64,000 nucleotides of DNA, from positions 310,001 to 374,000 of the forward strand of contig NZ_FUYM01000002.1 in assembly GCF_900167915.1 (NCBI RefSeq), in the 5' to 3' direction. Source of the DNA: Rhizorhabdus histidinilytica (GTDB lineage: Bacteria; Pseudomonadota; Alphaproteobacteria; Sphingomonadales; Sphingomonadaceae). Every line of letters starts with the position of its first letter. Position 1 is the stretch's first letter. The notes below the pieces were generated by a model. It did not search any database, had not been told where the DNA came from, and saw nothing but the letters and a program-made list of their open reading frames with translations. The translations under genes were made by a program, and so were the position numbers. This document shows positions 39,106 to 47,913 of the stretch, in pieces.

Positions 39106-40430
39106 CTGGGGAGCTTTGCCTTGGTGAAGCCCGACCAGCAATCGTCATAATCGAGCTGGGCGAGGGGGCTTTCGAGCGCGAAGCGGGTCGGGCGGAGCAC
39201 CGACCGGCTTTCGAACATGAACGCCATGGTGGCGTCGATCTTGTGCGGCTTCAGCTCGGCGGCGATCGCCGTCTCGTAGCTTGACCGATCGGGGCCGTGG
39301 CCCGACATGCGGTTGTGGAGCGATCCGCCGCCGGGCGTGAAGCCGCCCGCCTTGGCGTCGTAGGCACCGGTGATCAGGCCCATATATTCGCTCATCACGT
39401 TGCGGTGGAACCAGGGGGGCCGGAACGTGTCCTCGGCGACCATCCAGCGCGGCGGGAAGATCACGAAGTCGCAATTGGCGGTACCCGCGACTTCCGACGG
39501 CGAGGTCAGCACCGTGAAGATCGACGGATCGGGATGGTCGTAGCTCACCGTGCCGATCGTGTTGAAGCGGCGCAGGTCGTAGCGATAGGGCGCGAGGTTG
39601 CCGTGCCAGGCGACGACGTCGAGCGGTGAGTGGTCGATCGTCGTCGACCATAGTGCGCCTTCGAATTTCTGCACCAGCTCGGTGGGTTCGTCGATATCCT
39701 CGAACCAGGCGCCCGGCGTCTCGAAATCGCGCGGATTGGCGAGGCCGTTCGATCCGATTGGGCCGAGGTCGGGCAGGCGGAAGGGCGCGCCGTAATTCTC
39801 GCAGACATAGCCGCGCGCCGCGTCGCCGGTCAGCTCGACCCGGAAGCGGACGCCGCGCGGGATCACGGCGATGTGGAGCGGCTCGACCTCGACCAGACCC
39901 AGCTCGGTGGCGATACGGAGGCCCCCCTGCTCGGGGACGATCAGAAGCTCGCCGTCGGCGTTGAAGAAGACGCGGCGCTCCATCGAGCGGTTGGCTGCGT
40001 AGAGATGGACACCCACCCCGCCATTGCCGGCGATGCTGACCAGCCCATCGATGAAGTCGGTCGGCTCGGTCGGCAGTGGCAGCGGGTCCCAGCGCAGCCG
40101 GTTGGGATCGGCCGGCGCCTCGTCGAACGGACGATGGCGCAGGCCGGTCGGCCGCGTATAGGCCTTGAACGGTGGATGGTTGGCGGCCGGACGCATCCGG
40201 TACAGCCAGCTCCGCTTGTTCTCGGCGCGGGGCGCGGTGAAGGCGCTGCCCGAGAGCTGCTCGGCATAGAGGCCGAAGGGCACGCGCTGTGGCGAGTTGC
40301 GCCCCACCGGCAGCGCACCGGGAACCGCCTCGGTGGCGACATGGTTGCCGAAGCCGGGAATGTAGGAACCGGTCATCATGTCCTCCGGCCTTGCGACGGT
40401 GGAGCCGCGAGCGGGGTCGACGTCAGCCAT
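39102..40430 (-). CDS. hmgA: Homogentisate 1,2-dioxygenase
   Basis: 442 residues. It opens the ring of homogentisate to maleylacetoacetate using Fe(II) and O2. The iron ligands are all present: H342 and E348 ([11 protein letters not shown]) and H378 (MSGHGPD), each 7 residues on from human HGD H335, E341 and H371. The N-terminal [21 protein letters not shown] is diagnostic. The start overlaps the end of hppD by 8 bp, with AAGG just upstream, and the stop overlaps fahA by 4 bp. Tight coupling across the operon is expected. Confidence 0.97.
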   Translation of the reverse strand: MADVDPARGSTVARPEDMMTGSYIPGFGNHVATEAVPGALPVGRNSPQRVPFGLYAEQLSGSAFTAPRAENKRSWLYRMRPAANHPPFKAYTRPTGLRHRPFDEAPADPNRLRWDPLPLPTEPTDFIDGLVSIAGNGGVGVHLYAANRSMERRVFFNADGELLIVPEQGGLRIATELGLVEVEPLHIAVIPRGVRFRVELTGDAARGYVCENYGAPFRLPDLGPIGSNGLANPRDFETPGAWFEDIDEPTELVQKFEGALWSTTIDHSPLDVVAWHGNLAPYRYDLRRFNTIGTVSYDHPDPSIFTVLTSPSEVAGTANCDFVIFPPRWMVAEDTFRPPWFHRNVMSEYMGLITGAYDAKAGGFTPGGGSLHNRMSGHGPDRSSYETAIAAELKPHKIDATMAFMFESRSVLRPTRFALESPLAQLDYDDCWSGFTKAKLPR

Positions 40431-41502
40431 CGACCTTCACCACGCCGCGGCGGATCTGGTCGCGCTCGATCGACTCGAACAGCGCCTTGAAATTGCCCTC
40501 GCCGAACCCGTCATTGCCCTTGCGCTGGATGATCTCGAAGAAGATCGGGCCGACCATGTTCTCGGTGAAGATCTGCAACAGGATGCCGCCCCCGGTCTCG
40601 GGCGCGCCGTCGATCAGGATGCCGCGCTTGCGCATCTCGTCGATGTCGTGGCCATGACCGGGCAGGCGGGCGTCGATTCCTTCATAATAGGTATCGGGGG
40701 TCGACTGGAAGCGAATGCCGTTGGCACGGAGCCGGTCGACCGTCTCGAAGATGTTGTCGGTCGCGAGCGCGAGGTGCTGGATGCCCTCGCCCTTATATTC
40801 GCGCAGGAACTCCTCGATCTGGCTGTTCTCGTCCTGGCTCTCGTTGAGCGGGATGCGGATCTTGTCGTCGGGCGCGGTCATCGCACGGCTGAGCAGCGCG
40901 GTCGCCTGGCCCTCGATGTCGAAATAACGGATCTCGCGGAAGTTGAAGACCTTCTCGTAGAAGCCGGCCCAGTGGTTCATGCGGCCACGCATCACATTGT
41001 GGGTCAGATGGTCGAGCGTGTGCAGGCCGACCGAGCGCTGGTCACGCGCCGTGCCGGGTACCGGGCGGAAATCGACGTCGTAGATCTCCTGCGCGCCGTA
41101 GCGGTCGACCAGGTAGAGGTTGGAGCCGCCGATCCCCTCGATCGCGGGAATGTTCAGCTCCATCGGGCCGACCGGTCCCTCGACCTGGGTCGCGCCGCGC
41201 GCCACCGCCTTTTCCAGCGCCTTGGCGGCGTCATGGACGCGGAACGCCATGGCGTTGGCCGAAGGGCCGTGCGCGGCGCGGAAGTCGGCGGCCTGGCCGC
41301 CCTTGTCCATGTTGAGGATGAAGTTGACGTCGCCCTGCTGGTAGCGGCGGACGTTCTTCGACCGGTGGTCGCCGAGATGGGTGAAGCCCATCGCCTCGAA
41401 CAGCGCCGCGAGCGCCAGCGGATCGGGGCCGGTGAATTCGACGAACTCGAAACCGTCGAGGCCCAGCGGGTTGTGATGCGGTTCGATGGCGGTGTCGGTC
41501 AT
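40423..41502 (-). CDS. hppD: 4-hydroxyphenylpyruvate dioxygenase
   Basis: 359 residues from the ATG at 41502, which has AGAGG 5-6 nt upstream. An open frame runs 37 codons further but crosses the operator region. It converts 4-hydroxyphenylpyruvate to homogentisate with Fe(II). The iron ligands are H165 (TLDHLTHNV), H243 (GIQHLALAT) and E323 ([10 protein letters not shown]). Two vicinal-oxygen-chelate domains are present (about 15-140 and 160-340). It is the first gene of the catabolic operon and divergent from the MarR gene. The start-proximal DNA holds repeated GATACCAA boxes likely bound by that regulator. Confidence 0.97.
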   Translation of the reverse strand: MTDTAIEPHHNPLGLDGFEFVEFTGPDPLALAALFEAMGFTHLGDHRSKNVRRYQQGDVNFILNMDKGGQAADFRAAHGPSANAMAFRVHDAAKALEKAVARGATQVEGPVGPMELNIPAIEGIGGSNLYLVDRYGAQEIYDVDFRPVPGTARDQRSVGLHTLDHLTHNVMRGRMNHWAGFYEKVFNFREIRYFDIEGQATALLSRAMTAPDDKIRIPLNESQDENSQIEEFLREYKGEGIQHLALATDNIFETVDRLRANGIRFQSTPDTYYEGIDARLPGHGHDIDEMRKRGILIDGAPETGGGILLQIFTENMVGPIFFEIIQRKGNDGFGEGNFKALFESIERDQIRRGVVKVDG

Positions 41503-41519
41503 GGCAGCCTCTTGAGATA

Positions 41520-41572
41520 GTATCATTAGATACCAATACGGGTTTGAACCGATTCGTGTCAAATGATACCAA
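41520..41572. promoter_or_regulatory. Operator/promoter region between hppD and the MarR gene
   Basis: A 14-bp perfect palindrome GTATC-ATTA-GATAC lies at 41520-41533. The octamer GATACCAA occurs at 41529-41536 and again at 41565-41572, 36 bp apart in the same orientation. Between them on the minus strand is TTGACA (41562-41557), a full -35 box for hppD, with the weak -10 TATTGG about 18 bp further. Two boxes flanking the promoter fit repression by the adjacent MarR protein. Confidence 0.65.
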
Positions 41573-41578
41573 CGCGCC

Positions 41579-42031
41579 ATGTCGCAAAAGGGCCTCATCC
41601 TCGACCGCTTCATTCCCTATCGCCTGTCGGTGACGTCGAACGTCGTCAGCGACGTGATCTCGACCGCTTATGAGGCGTTGTTCGGCCTATCGATCCCCGA
41701 ATGGCGGATCGTCGCGGTGGTGGCGGAGCAGGACGGCATCACCCAGCAGGGCGTCTGCATCGCGACCCGGATGGACAAGGTGACGGTGAGCCGCGCGACG
41801 ATCGCGCTGGTCGATCGCGGGCTGATCACCCGCGCCCCAAACCGGGCCGACCGGCGCTCGCGGCTGCTGGCGCTGTCGGAGGCGGGGCGGCGGCTTTACG
41901 CCGACGTCGCCCCCAAGGCGATCGAGTTCGAGGAGCGCATCTTCTCGATCTTCCCGGCCGACGAGCTCGACCGCTTCATGACGATGCTGCGCGCGATCGA
42001 GGAACGGGCGCTGGAGGTCGGTACGCTCTGA
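41579..42031 (+). CDS. MarR-family regulator of homogentisate catabolism
   Basis: 150 residues with a winged helix-turn-helix. The recognition part is ITQQGVCIATRMDKVTVSRATIALVDRGLITRAPNRADRRSRLLALSEAG, the wing being NRADRRSR. Dimerisation helices lie at both ends. It starts 76 bp from hppD in the opposite direction, with repeated GATACCAA boxes between. Family knowledge says such divergent MarR proteins repress the aromatic pathway and are released by a pathway aromatic acid such as homogentisate or 4-hydroxyphenylpyruvate. The effector here is inferred only from position. Confidence 0.9.
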   Translation: MSQKGLILDRFIPYRLSVTSNVVSDVISTAYEALFGLSIPEWRIVAVVAEQDGITQQGVCIATRMDKVTVSRATIALVDRGLITRAPNRADRRSRLLALSEAGRRLYADVAPKAIEFEERIFSIFPADELDRFMTMLRAIEERALEVGTL

Positions 42032-42125
42032 GAGCGTTGCGCCTTAGATATGACCCGCTCAGCCCTCCTCAGGGTGAGTGGATAAGGTGATCCCGATTTA
42101 AGGCGCGATGCTCTAGATACGAGTA

Positions 42126-42156
42126 GGGCCCGATGGCGGTGCCACCGGGCCCTTTT
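42126..42156 (+). terminator. Rho-independent terminator after the MarR gene
   Basis: GGGCCCG (42126-42132) and CGGGCCC (42146-42152) pair, with an inner TGGC/GCCA stem and one mismatch, and TTTT follows. It lies 95 bp after the MarR stop. On the minus strand no T-run follows, so it serves the plus strand. Confidence 0.7.
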
Positions 42157-42182
42157 CGGCCACTCTCCTGCCGAACCTTCTG

Positions 42183-43151
42183 TCAGAAGAAGAAGGAGTA
42201 GATGATGTCGATGATCTCGCCGGTCTCGATATCGACCAGCACCGCATCGTCATAGTAGCGGACCCAGCGATAGTCGCCATAAGCCGGCGGCAGGCGATAA
42301 TACCAGGGGTCCGAGATCCAGTAGCTCGATCCGTAGAACCAGGGATCCCAGCGATAGCCCGGATACCAGCGCTGATAGCTGTAGCCCCAGCGCGGCGCCA
42401 CATAGCGCGGCAGGCGATAGATGGTGCGGTTCCGGTTGCGATAGTCGCGCCAGTCATAGCGGCGATCGGTGCGCCAGTTGCGATCCCAGCGGTCGTTGCC
42501 GCGCCGGTCGCGATCGGCCCAGTCGCGACGATCGCGGTCGTTGCGGTTCCAGTTGCGGTCGCGATCGTTGCGGTCCCAGTTCCGGCCGTCCCGGTTCCAG
42601 CCCTCGCGGTTCCAGTCGCGGCGGTCGCTGCTCCAGCGCTGGTCGCGAGTGGTGTCGCGATCGCGGTCGCGCGTCCAGTTGCGGTCGCCCCGGTCCGGCC
42701 GGTTGGTCTGGTCGGCCCGGTCGTTGCGGCCGTCGCGGTTCCACACGCGCCGGCGATCTTCGATCGTGGCGCCGCCGGTGGCGGTGTCGCGATTGTCGCG
42801 GCCCCAGTTGCGCTGCCGGTCGACGGACGGGGGTGCGCCGGGATTCGCGTCGCGCTGGCGGATCGCATCGCCGCCACGGTTGTCGCCGCCGCGATTCCAT
42901 CCACGGTCGCCGCCAAAGCCGCGCGGTGGCGTCTGGGGCGTCTGGGGCGGCGCGACGCGCTGGGGCGCGACCGGGGCGGGGCGCTCGACCGCGCGATTCG
43001 CCTCGCGCGCCTGGCGGAAGGCTTCGCGCCGGGCATCGCCGTTCATCATCGCGCCGCGGTCGCGGCCGCGCTCCTGGGCCTGGGCGACGGTCGGGAGGAT
43101 GATCGCCGCCCCCAACGCCAGTCCGATCATGGTCCTCGAAAGGTTACGCAT
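42183..43151 (-). CDS. RcnB-like periplasmic protein with Trp/Arg/Asp/Asn repeats
   Basis: 322 residues from the start at 43151 (MRNLSRTMIGLALGAAIILPTVAQAQ), which has GGAGAG upstream and gives a signal peptide. A Pro/Gly-rich stretch (about 50-110) is followed by about 120 residues of degenerate repeats such as NRDGRNWDRNDRDRNW. The C-terminal 60-residue domain has YYRLPPAYGDYRWVRYYDDAVLVDI, which matches RcnB-type proteins (RcnB is a nickel/cobalt homeostasis protein in E. coli). The repeats have no predicted catalytic role. The composition is shared with the small protein at 7603-7878. Confidence 0.75.
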   Translation of the reverse strand: MRNLSRTMIGLALGAAIILPTVAQAQERGRDRGAMMNGDARREAFRQAREANRAVERPAPVAPQRVAPPQTPQTPPRGFGGDRGWNRGGDNRGGDAIRQRDANPGAPPSVDRQRNWGRDNRDTATGGATIEDRRRVWNRDGRNDRADQTNRPDRGDRNWTRDRDRDTTRDQRWSSDRRDWNREGWNRDGRNWDRNDRDRNWNRNDRDRRDWADRDRRGNDRWDRNWRTDRRYDWRDYRNRNRTIYRLPRYVAPRWGYSYQRWYPGYRWDPWFYGSSYWISDPWYYRLPPAYGDYRWVRYYDDAVLVDIETGEIIDIIYSFFF

Positions 43152-43262
43152 CGGAAATACTCTCCACACGGGCGGCATGATGCCACCCTTGTCTCCCTTG
43201 TGCGCCCTGTCGACTGAGCGAGGGCTGAACCCCGCTGTCAGCAAGCAGAAAGATTCGGACCT

Positions 43263-43808
43263 TCAGCCGCCCGGCTTCGTCGCGAGCGCGGGCACGGCGC
43301 GAGCAGCGTCGGCCGGGTCGATCCCGGGCGGCGGGGCGGCGGCGATCGTCTCGCTGCCGGCGAGCACCCGGCCAGCGCGCCGAATCGCGCGGCGGACGCG
43401 CGGATAGGTGCCGCACCGGCAGATGTTGGTCATCGCCGCGTCGATCTCCTCGTCGCTAGGATCGCGATTCTTGTCGAGCAGCGCCGCTGCCGCCATGATC
43501 ATGCCCGACTGGCAATAGCCGCATTGGGGCAGGTTCTCAGCGACCCAGGCCTGTTGGACGGGATGGCTGCGGTCGCGCGACAGCGCCTCGATCGTGGTGA
43601 CGAAGCTGCCCTCGATCGATCCGATCGGGACTTGGCAGGATCGCACCGGCTGGCCGTCGATATGGACCGTGCAGGCGCCGCACAGTCCCGCGCCGCAGCC
43701 ATATTTGGTGCCGGTGAGGTTGGAGGCGTCGCGCAGCGCCCACAGCAGTGGGGTCGCGGGGTCCATCCGGTAATGCACCGGCTGGCCGTTGACGGTGAAC
43801 CTTGTCAT
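43263..43808 (-). CDS. Orphan [2Fe-2S] subunit of a xanthine-oxidase-family dehydrogenase (IorA/CoxS-like)
   Basis: 181 residues. The N-terminal plant-type ferredoxin cluster is [18 protein letters not shown] plus VRSC (about 37-58). The second cluster in the helical domain is [11 protein letters not shown] (about 94) and NICRCGTY (about 128). This is the small electron-transfer subunit of two- or three-subunit molybdenum hydroxylases such as isoquinoline 1-oxidoreductase. The molybdopterin subunit normally follows, but downstream lies the RcnB-like gene and upstream is rpsU. It is therefore an orphan whose partner must be encoded elsewhere. The tail from about 150 is Ala/Pro-rich. Confidence 0.88.
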   Translation of the reverse strand: MTRFTVNGQPVHYRMDPATPLLWALRDASNLTGTKYGCGAGLCGACTVHIDGQPVRSCQVPIGSIEGSFVTTIEALSRDRSHPVQQAWVAENLPQCGYCQSGMIMAAAALLDKNRDPSDEEIDAAMTNICRCGTYPRVRRAIRRAGRVLAGSETIAAAPPPGIDPADAARAVPALATKPGG

Positions 43809-44015
43809 GCCCCGTCATACCGCGAAGGTGGAACGGGTGCAGCGGAAAAAATTCCTCTAATGCTTGAAGAATCGCGGCTGCATTGGTAGGGGCGGCTCTT
43901 CACGGCGCGGAAAGGGTTTTCGCGACGACACGCTTTTTTGCGTTGTAGCTGGAGACACCGTCGGATCGGCGGCGTGGATGGCTCGCTCCGCAAATGATTG
44001 GAGAATTGGTTTTTT

Positions 44016-44222
44016 ATGCAGATCATCGTTCGCGACAACAATGTCGATCAGGCTCTCCGCGCGCTCAAGAAGAAGCTGCAGCGCGAGGGCGTCTATCGCG
44101 AGATGAAGCTGCGTCGCCACTATGAGAAGCCGTCGGAGAAGCGCGCCCGCGAGCGCGCCGCCGCGATCCGCCGCGCCCGCAAGCTGGAGCGCAAGCGGAT
44201 GGAGCGTGACGGCGTCCGTTAA
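44016..44222 (+). CDS. rpsU: 30S ribosomal protein S21
   Basis: 68 residues starting [25 protein letters not shown], the typical S21 beginning, followed by the highly basic [24 protein letters not shown]21 sits on the 30S platform and helps base-pairing of mRNA with the anti-Shine-Dalgarno. I use the ATG at 44016, since an in-frame ATG 18 nt upstream would add a non-family extension. GGAGA lies about 11 nt upstream across a T-run. The 207 bp upstream back to the [2Fe-2S] gene hold no further gene that I can support. Confidence 0.95.
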   Translation: MQIIVRDNNVDQALRALKKKLQREGVYREMKLRRHYEKPSEKRARERAAAIRRARKLERKRMERDGVR

Positions 44223-44242
44223 GGCGTTCCGGCGTATCCGTG

Positions 44243-44261
44243 GCCCGGTTTCGCCGGGCCG
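44243..44261 (+). terminator. Hairpin after rpsU
   Basis: GGCCCGG and CCGGGCC (7 bp) flank TTTCG, 21 bp after the rpsU stop. The following GCCGCAGTTTCATC is only weakly T-rich, so termination may be incomplete and let some transcripts reach the FKBP gene. Confidence 0.5.
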
Positions 44262-44298
44262 CCGCAGTTTCATCATGGCCTGAGAAAGCGACACGCCC

Positions 44299-44868
44299 AT
44301 GTCCGAAGTAACCGCCGTCCCCCTTCGTCCGATCGCGAAGGGATCGCTGACCAAGCTCTGGCTGGGCATCGCGGCGGTGATCGTCATCGGCATCGGCGCC
44401 GCCTATGTCGGCACCTCGCGCCAGGTGGCGATGGCGATGACGCCCGAGGAGTTCCTCGCCGCGAACAAGGGCGGTGACGTCGTCGAGACGCCCTCGGGCC
44501 TGCAATATGAGGTGCTGCGCGAAGGCAGCGGCCCCAAGGCGACCGCGAGCGACATCGTCCTGGTCGAATATGAAGGTCGCCTCGCCAATGGCGAGGTGTT
44601 CGATTCGAGCGCGCGCCACGGCGGCCCGCAGCCGATGCCGCTCCAGGGCATGATCCCGGGTTGGACCGAAGGGCTCCAGCTGATGAACGCGGGCTCCAAA
44701 TATCGTTTCTGGATGAAGCCGGACCTCGGCTTCGGCCCGGTCGGCGTCCCCGGCAAGATTCCGGGGGACGCGCTGGTGATCTTCGACGTCACGGTCAAGG
44801 AAGTCCTGCCGCCGCAGGGCTTCGGCATGGGCGGCGGTGGCATGCCCCCCGGCCATGGCGGCATGTGA
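44299..44868 (+). CDS. FKBP-type peptidyl-prolyl cis-trans isomerase, membrane-anchored
   Basis: 189 residues. An N-terminal TM or signal anchor (about 20-39, LWLGIAAVIVIGIGAAYVG) is followed by a linker and an FKBP domain (about 65-170). The domain has SGLQYEVLREGSGPKATASDIVLVEYEGRLANGEVFDSS, PLQGMIPGWTEGLQLMNAGSKYRFWMKPDLGFG and VIFDVTVKEVL. It ends in a Gly/Met-rich tail (GFGMGGGGMPPGHGGM). It catalyses proline isomerisation in periplasmic protein folding. A strong hairpin terminator follows 31 bp after the stop. Confidence 0.93.
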   Translation: MSEVTAVPLRPIAKGSLTKLWLGIAAVIVIGIGAAYVGTSRQVAMAMTPEEFLAANKGGDVVETPSGLQYEVLREGSGPKATASDIVLVEYEGRLANGEVFDSSARHGGPQPMPLQGMIPGWTEGLQLMNAGSKYRFWMKPDLGFGPVGVPGKIPGDALVIFDVTVKEVLPPQGFGMGGGGMPPGHGGM

Positions 44869-44899
44869 CAGCCGAACCGGCATTACCGCATAGGAGAGG

Positions 44900-44928
44900 A
44901 AGGGGTCGCAGCGATGCGGCCCCTTTCT
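44900..44928 (+). terminator. Terminator of the FKBP gene
   Basis: AAGGGGTCGCA (44900-44910) pairs with TGCGGCCCCTT (44915-44925), with one G-U pair and a GCGA tetraloop, and is followed by TCTTGTT. The 11-bp stem and position make it a good terminator. Confidence 0.75.
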
Positions 44929-44962
44929 TGTTGGGGCGCCGCCCGCCACACACCACCACCAG

Positions 44963-45096
44963 CCGTCATGCTGAACTTGTTTCAGCATCCACCGGAAGGC
45001 TGGGCCTTTCGCCGCGGTTCCTGCATCGGCGGCCCGCGCCATCTCCCGGCCAACCTGAGCGGCCCGGTGGATGCTGAAACAAGTTCAGCATGACGG
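44963..45096. repeat. Palindromic repeat, copy 2 (33-bp perfect arms)
   Basis: Arms 44963-44995 and 45064-45096 are perfect reverse complements separated by 68 bp. The outer 26 bp of each arm are the same as the arms at 22778-22910. The centre differs. It occupies most of the 307-bp non-coding gap between the FKBP gene and lepB (44869-45175), together with two terminators. Nothing else is seen in that gap. Confidence 0.92.
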
Positions 45097-45114
45097 CTCT
45101 CGACTACAGATACG

Positions 45115-45147
45115 AAAAAACCGCGCGGCGATCGGCTCGCCGCGCGG
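45115..45147 (-). terminator. Strong terminator of the pyrE-pdxJ-acpS-lepB operon
   Basis: CCGCGCGGCGA (45121-45131) and TCGCCGCGCGG (45137-45147) form an 11-bp GC-rich stem with a 5-nt loop. On the minus strand it is followed by TTTTTT. It lies about 29 bp after the lepB stop. Confidence 0.92.
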
Positions 45148-45175
45148 TTCCTTCATCGTCCGCGGGGCGTGTGGC

Positions 45176-46072
45176 TCAGCGCGTTTCCTGCGGGTGGAGG
45201 CTGGTGCCGGCGCGGCCGCCGCGCAGCGCGGTGAACCAGGTCAGCGGGTTCAACAGCTTGGTGGTGCCGTCGAGCGAGAAGGTGATGAACTCGGCGCGGC
45301 CGCCGATATTCTCGAACGGCACCGGGCCGTCGAGGCCGTTGCGATAGGCGGGGACGCGGCTGTCGGCGGACTGGTCGCGGTTGTCGCCCATCACGAAGAT
45401 GTGGTCGGCCGGGATGGTGATCGCCGGATAGTCGTCGATCTCGGGCATGTAGCCCAGGTCGATCGTGTCGTAGCTGCGGCCGTTGGGCAGCGTCTCGCGG
45501 AAGCGCGGCAGCGCGCAGTAGAGCTTACCGTCCGCGCCGGTCACCCTGAAGCGGGCGACGTCGGGCTGGTCGCACGGCACGTTGGCGTCGACCGCGATCA
45601 TTGCCGGACTTTCGGGGGTGCGCTTCACCGGCACGCCGTTGATCACCACCACGCCGCCGCGCACCTCCAGCCGGTCGCCCGGCAGGCCGATGACGCGCTT
45701 GATGAAATCGGTGTCGGCCTGCGGCGGCTTGAGGATGACGATGTCACCGCGCTCGGGCAGGCGCCCGAACAGCCGGCCGTGGATGAACGGCAGGACGTGG
45801 AAGCTGGGCGACACATAGGACCAGCCATAGGGATATTTGGTCACCACCAGCCGATCGCCGGTGATCAGCGTCGGCATCATCGACTCGGAGGGGATGTAGA
45901 AGGGTTTGGCGATGAAGCTGTGGAAGCCGAGGACCGCCAGGATCAGCCAGAAGATACCGCGCGCCTCGGCCCACCAGTCGGTCGCCGGCTTCGGGGCCTT
46001 CGCCGTCGGGTCGGCCGGCGCGGCGGGCGCGTCACTCGCATTGTCCATATCGTCACTCGGCCGATCGCTCAC
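45176..46072 (-). CDS. lepB: Signal peptidase I
   Basis: 298 residues. A disordered cytoplasmic N-terminus (about 1-35) precedes a single TM helix (about 38-56). The catalytic Ser-Lys dyad is S64 (FYIPSESMMPTL) and K125 (FIKRVIGLPGDRLEV). Box E, GDNRDQSADSR, is near residue 230. It removes signal peptides from exported proteins on the outer face of the inner membrane. It is the last gene of the operon, 12 bp after acpS. The pairing of lepB with acpS and pdxJ is common in alphaproteobacteria. Confidence 0.96.
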   Translation of the reverse strand: MSDRPSDDMDNASDAPAAPADPTAKAPKPATDWWAEARGIFWLILAVLGFHSFIAKPFYIPSESMMPTLITGDRLVVTKYPYGWSYVSPSFHVLPFIHGRLFGRLPERGDIVILKPPQADTDFIKRVIGLPGDRLEVRGGVVVINGVPVKRTPESPAMIAVDANVPCDQPDVARFRVTGADGKLYCALPRFRETLPNGRSYDTIDLGYMPEIDDYPAITIPADHIFVMGDNRDQSADSRVPAYRNGLDGPVPFENIGGRAEFITFSLDGTTKLLNPLTWFTALRGGRAGTSLHPQETR

Positions 46073-46084
46073 GCGATCCCCTCC

Positions 46085-46486
46085 TCACAGCGGGCGCGCA
46101 TACAGGATCACGAACGCCTGCGCCCAGGGATGATCGTCCGTCATCGTCAAATGTACCTCCACCGCGTGGCCCGGCGGGGTGAGCACGTCAAGCCTTGCCT
46201 TGGCTCCGCCGGACAAAACCAGCGTGGGGGCGCCGCTCGGCAGGTTGGCGACGCCGATGTCCTTCATGAACACGCCGGCCCTGAAGCCGGTGCCGACAGC
46301 CTTGGAGAAAGCCTCCTTCGCCGCGAATCGCTTCGCATAGGTGGCGGCGCGGGTGAGCACCCGGCGTTCCGCCTTGGCGCGCTCGGTGTCGGTGAACACC
46401 CGGTCGACGAAGCGCTCGCCGAACCGGTCGAGCGATTTCTGGATCCGCTCGATGTTGCAGAGGTCGGAGCCGATGCCGATGATCAT
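46085..46486 (-). CDS. acpS: Holo-[acyl-carrier-protein] synthase
   Basis: 133 residues. It transfers 4'-phosphopantetheine from CoA to apo-ACP. The Mg-binding residues are D8 ([12 protein letters not shown]) and E58 ([15 protein letters not shown]), and the C-terminal beta strands are present ([22 protein letters not shown]). Size and motifs are standard. It starts 16 bp after pdxJ and is followed by lepB after 12 bp, in a single transcription unit on the minus strand. Confidence 0.95.
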   Translation of the reverse strand: MIIGIGSDLCNIERIQKSLDRFGERFVDRVFTDTERAKAERRVLTRAATYAKRFAAKEAFSKAVGTGFRAGVFMKDIGVANLPSGAPTLVLSGGAKARLDVLTPPGHAVEVHLTMTDDHPWAQAFVILYARPL

Positions 46487-46502
46487 GCCGGCTCCCCGTT
46501 CC

Positions 46503-47228
46503 TCACCGTGCTTCGTCCATCAGCTGGCGCATGCGGCGGACCACCGGGGCCAGCCCGTCGAAGATCGCCTCGCCGATCAGGAAATGGCCGATGTTGAGCT
46601 CGGCGATCTGCGGGATCGCCGCGACCGGGGTGACGTTGTCGAAGGTCAGGCCATGGCCGGCATGCGGCTCGATGCCGTTCTTCGCGGCGAGCGCGGCGGC
46701 GTCGGCGATGCGGCGCAGCTCGGTCGCGCGTTCCTCGCCCTCGGCATGGGCGTAGCGGCCGGTGTGGAACTCGACCACCGGCGCGCCCAGCGACATCGCC
46801 GCCTCGATCTGACGGGCGCTGGGCTCGATGAACAGGCTGACCCGGATGCCCGCGTCGCTCAGCTTGGCGATCAGCGGCTTGAGGTGATTGTGCTGGCCGG
46901 CGGCATCGAGGCCACCCTCGGTCGTCACCTCCTCGCGCCGTTCGGGGACGATGCAGGCGGCGTGGGGGCGGTGGCGGAGCGCGATCGCCAGCATCTCCTC
47001 GGTCGCGGCCATCTCCAGGTTGAGCGGCAGGGCGATGCCGCCGATCAGCCTGGCGATATCGTCATCCATGATATGGCGGCGATCTTCGCGCAGATGCGCG
47101 GTGATGCCGTCGGCACCGGCCTCGCTGGCTATCTCGGCGGCGCGGATCGGATCGGGATGAAGGCCGCCCCGGGCGTTCCGGATGGTGGCGACATGGTCGA
47201 TGTTGACCCCGAGGCGCAGCCTGCTCAC
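46503..47228 (-). CDS. pdxJ: Pyridoxine 5'-phosphate synthase
   Basis: 241 residues, a TIM barrel. It condenses 1-deoxy-xylulose 5-phosphate with 3-amino-2-oxopropyl phosphate in vitamin B6 synthesis. Signature segments are [17 protein letters not shown] (His near the N-terminus), [32 protein letters not shown] and [31 protein letters not shown]. The start overlaps the pyrE stop by 4 bp. Confidence 0.96.
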   Translation of the reverse strand: MSRLRLGVNIDHVATIRNARGGLHPDPIRAAEIASEAGADGITAHLREDRRHIMDDDIARLIGGIALPLNLEMAATEEMLAIALRHRPHAACIVPERREEVTTEGGLDAAGQHNHLKPLIAKLSDAGIRVSLFIEPSARQIEAAMSLGAPVVEFHTGRYAHAEGEERATELRRIADAAALAAKNGIEPHAGHGLTFDNVTPVAAIPQIAELNIGHFLIGEAIFDGLAPVVRRMRQLMDEAR

Positions 47229-47818
47229 GCCGCGACGGCCGCGCGGCTGCCCGGCTTCACCGCGGGGATCGCCGCCAACTCGGGCGGCAGGGACTCGGGC
47301 TGGTAGGTCGGCACGTCGAGTCGGATCAGCGGATAGAAGGGAACGCCGAGATCGGCGGTGCCGTTCGACCGATCGACCAGCGCCGCAGCGGCGATCACCC
47401 GGCCGCCCGCTTCCTCCACCGCCTTGATCGCCTCGCGCGACGACAGGCCGGTGGTGACGACGTCCTCCATCAACAGCACCTTCTGTCCGGGCTCGAGCCG
47501 GAAGCCGCGGCGCAGGTGGAAGACGCCTTCAGGCCGCTCGACGAACATCGCGTCGAGGCCGAGCGCGCGGCCCATCTCGTGCCCCGCGATCACGCCGCCC
47601 ATCGCCGGGGAGACGACCGCACCGAGCTGGATCTTCAGCTTGTCGGGGATCTTGAACGCCAGCGCCTCGGCCAACCGCGCCGCGCGCGCGGGATTCATCA
47701 GTACGCGGGCGCACTGGAGATAACGGGAACTGCGCAGCCCCGAGGAGAGGATGAAATGCCCCTCCAGCAGCGCTTCCGCTGCCCGAAATTCGGCGAGTAC
47801 CTGTTCGTCCGTCATCAT
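47225..47818 (-). CDS. pyrE: Orotate phosphoribosyltransferase
   Basis: 197 residues. It joins orotate to PRPP to form OMP in pyrimidine synthesis. The PRPP-binding motif is [14 protein letters not shown] (about 113-126), and the N-terminal part has [23 protein letters not shown]. The sequence begins with two consecutive ATGs, so the start could be 3 bp shorter. It heads the pyrE-pdxJ-acpS-lepB operon and is divergent from coxB across 188 bp, where a TATACT-like element sits on its strand near 47870. Confidence 0.94.
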   Translation of the reverse strand: MMTDEQVLAEFRAAEALLEGHFILSSGLRSSRYLQCARVLMNPARAARLAEALAFKIPDKLKIQLGAVVSPAMGGVIAGHEMGRALGLDAMFVERPEGVFHLRRGFRLEPGQKVLLMEDVVTTGLSSREAIKAVEEAGGRVIAAAALVDRSNGTADLGVPFYPLIRLDVPTYQPESLPPELAAIPAVKPGSRAAVAA

Positions 47819-47913
47819 CTGGATCCCGATTCACGCTGCCGCTGCGCAGCATCCGCCCAGATAGAGAGAGTATATATTCGCTTCAACCGCTTGCATTCGG
47901 CGCCAAGCGGTGC

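Noticed and set aside
42469-42800. Short direct repeats in the DNA considered as a CRISPR-like or tandem repeat array
   Set aside because: They encode the Asn-Arg-Asp-Trp repeats of the RcnB-like protein, are irregular in length and have no spacers.
47225-47818. Possible riboswitch or leader peptide ahead of pyrE
   Set aside because: The 188-bp divergent region holds the coxB promoter and no aptamer-like conserved structure that I can recognise.
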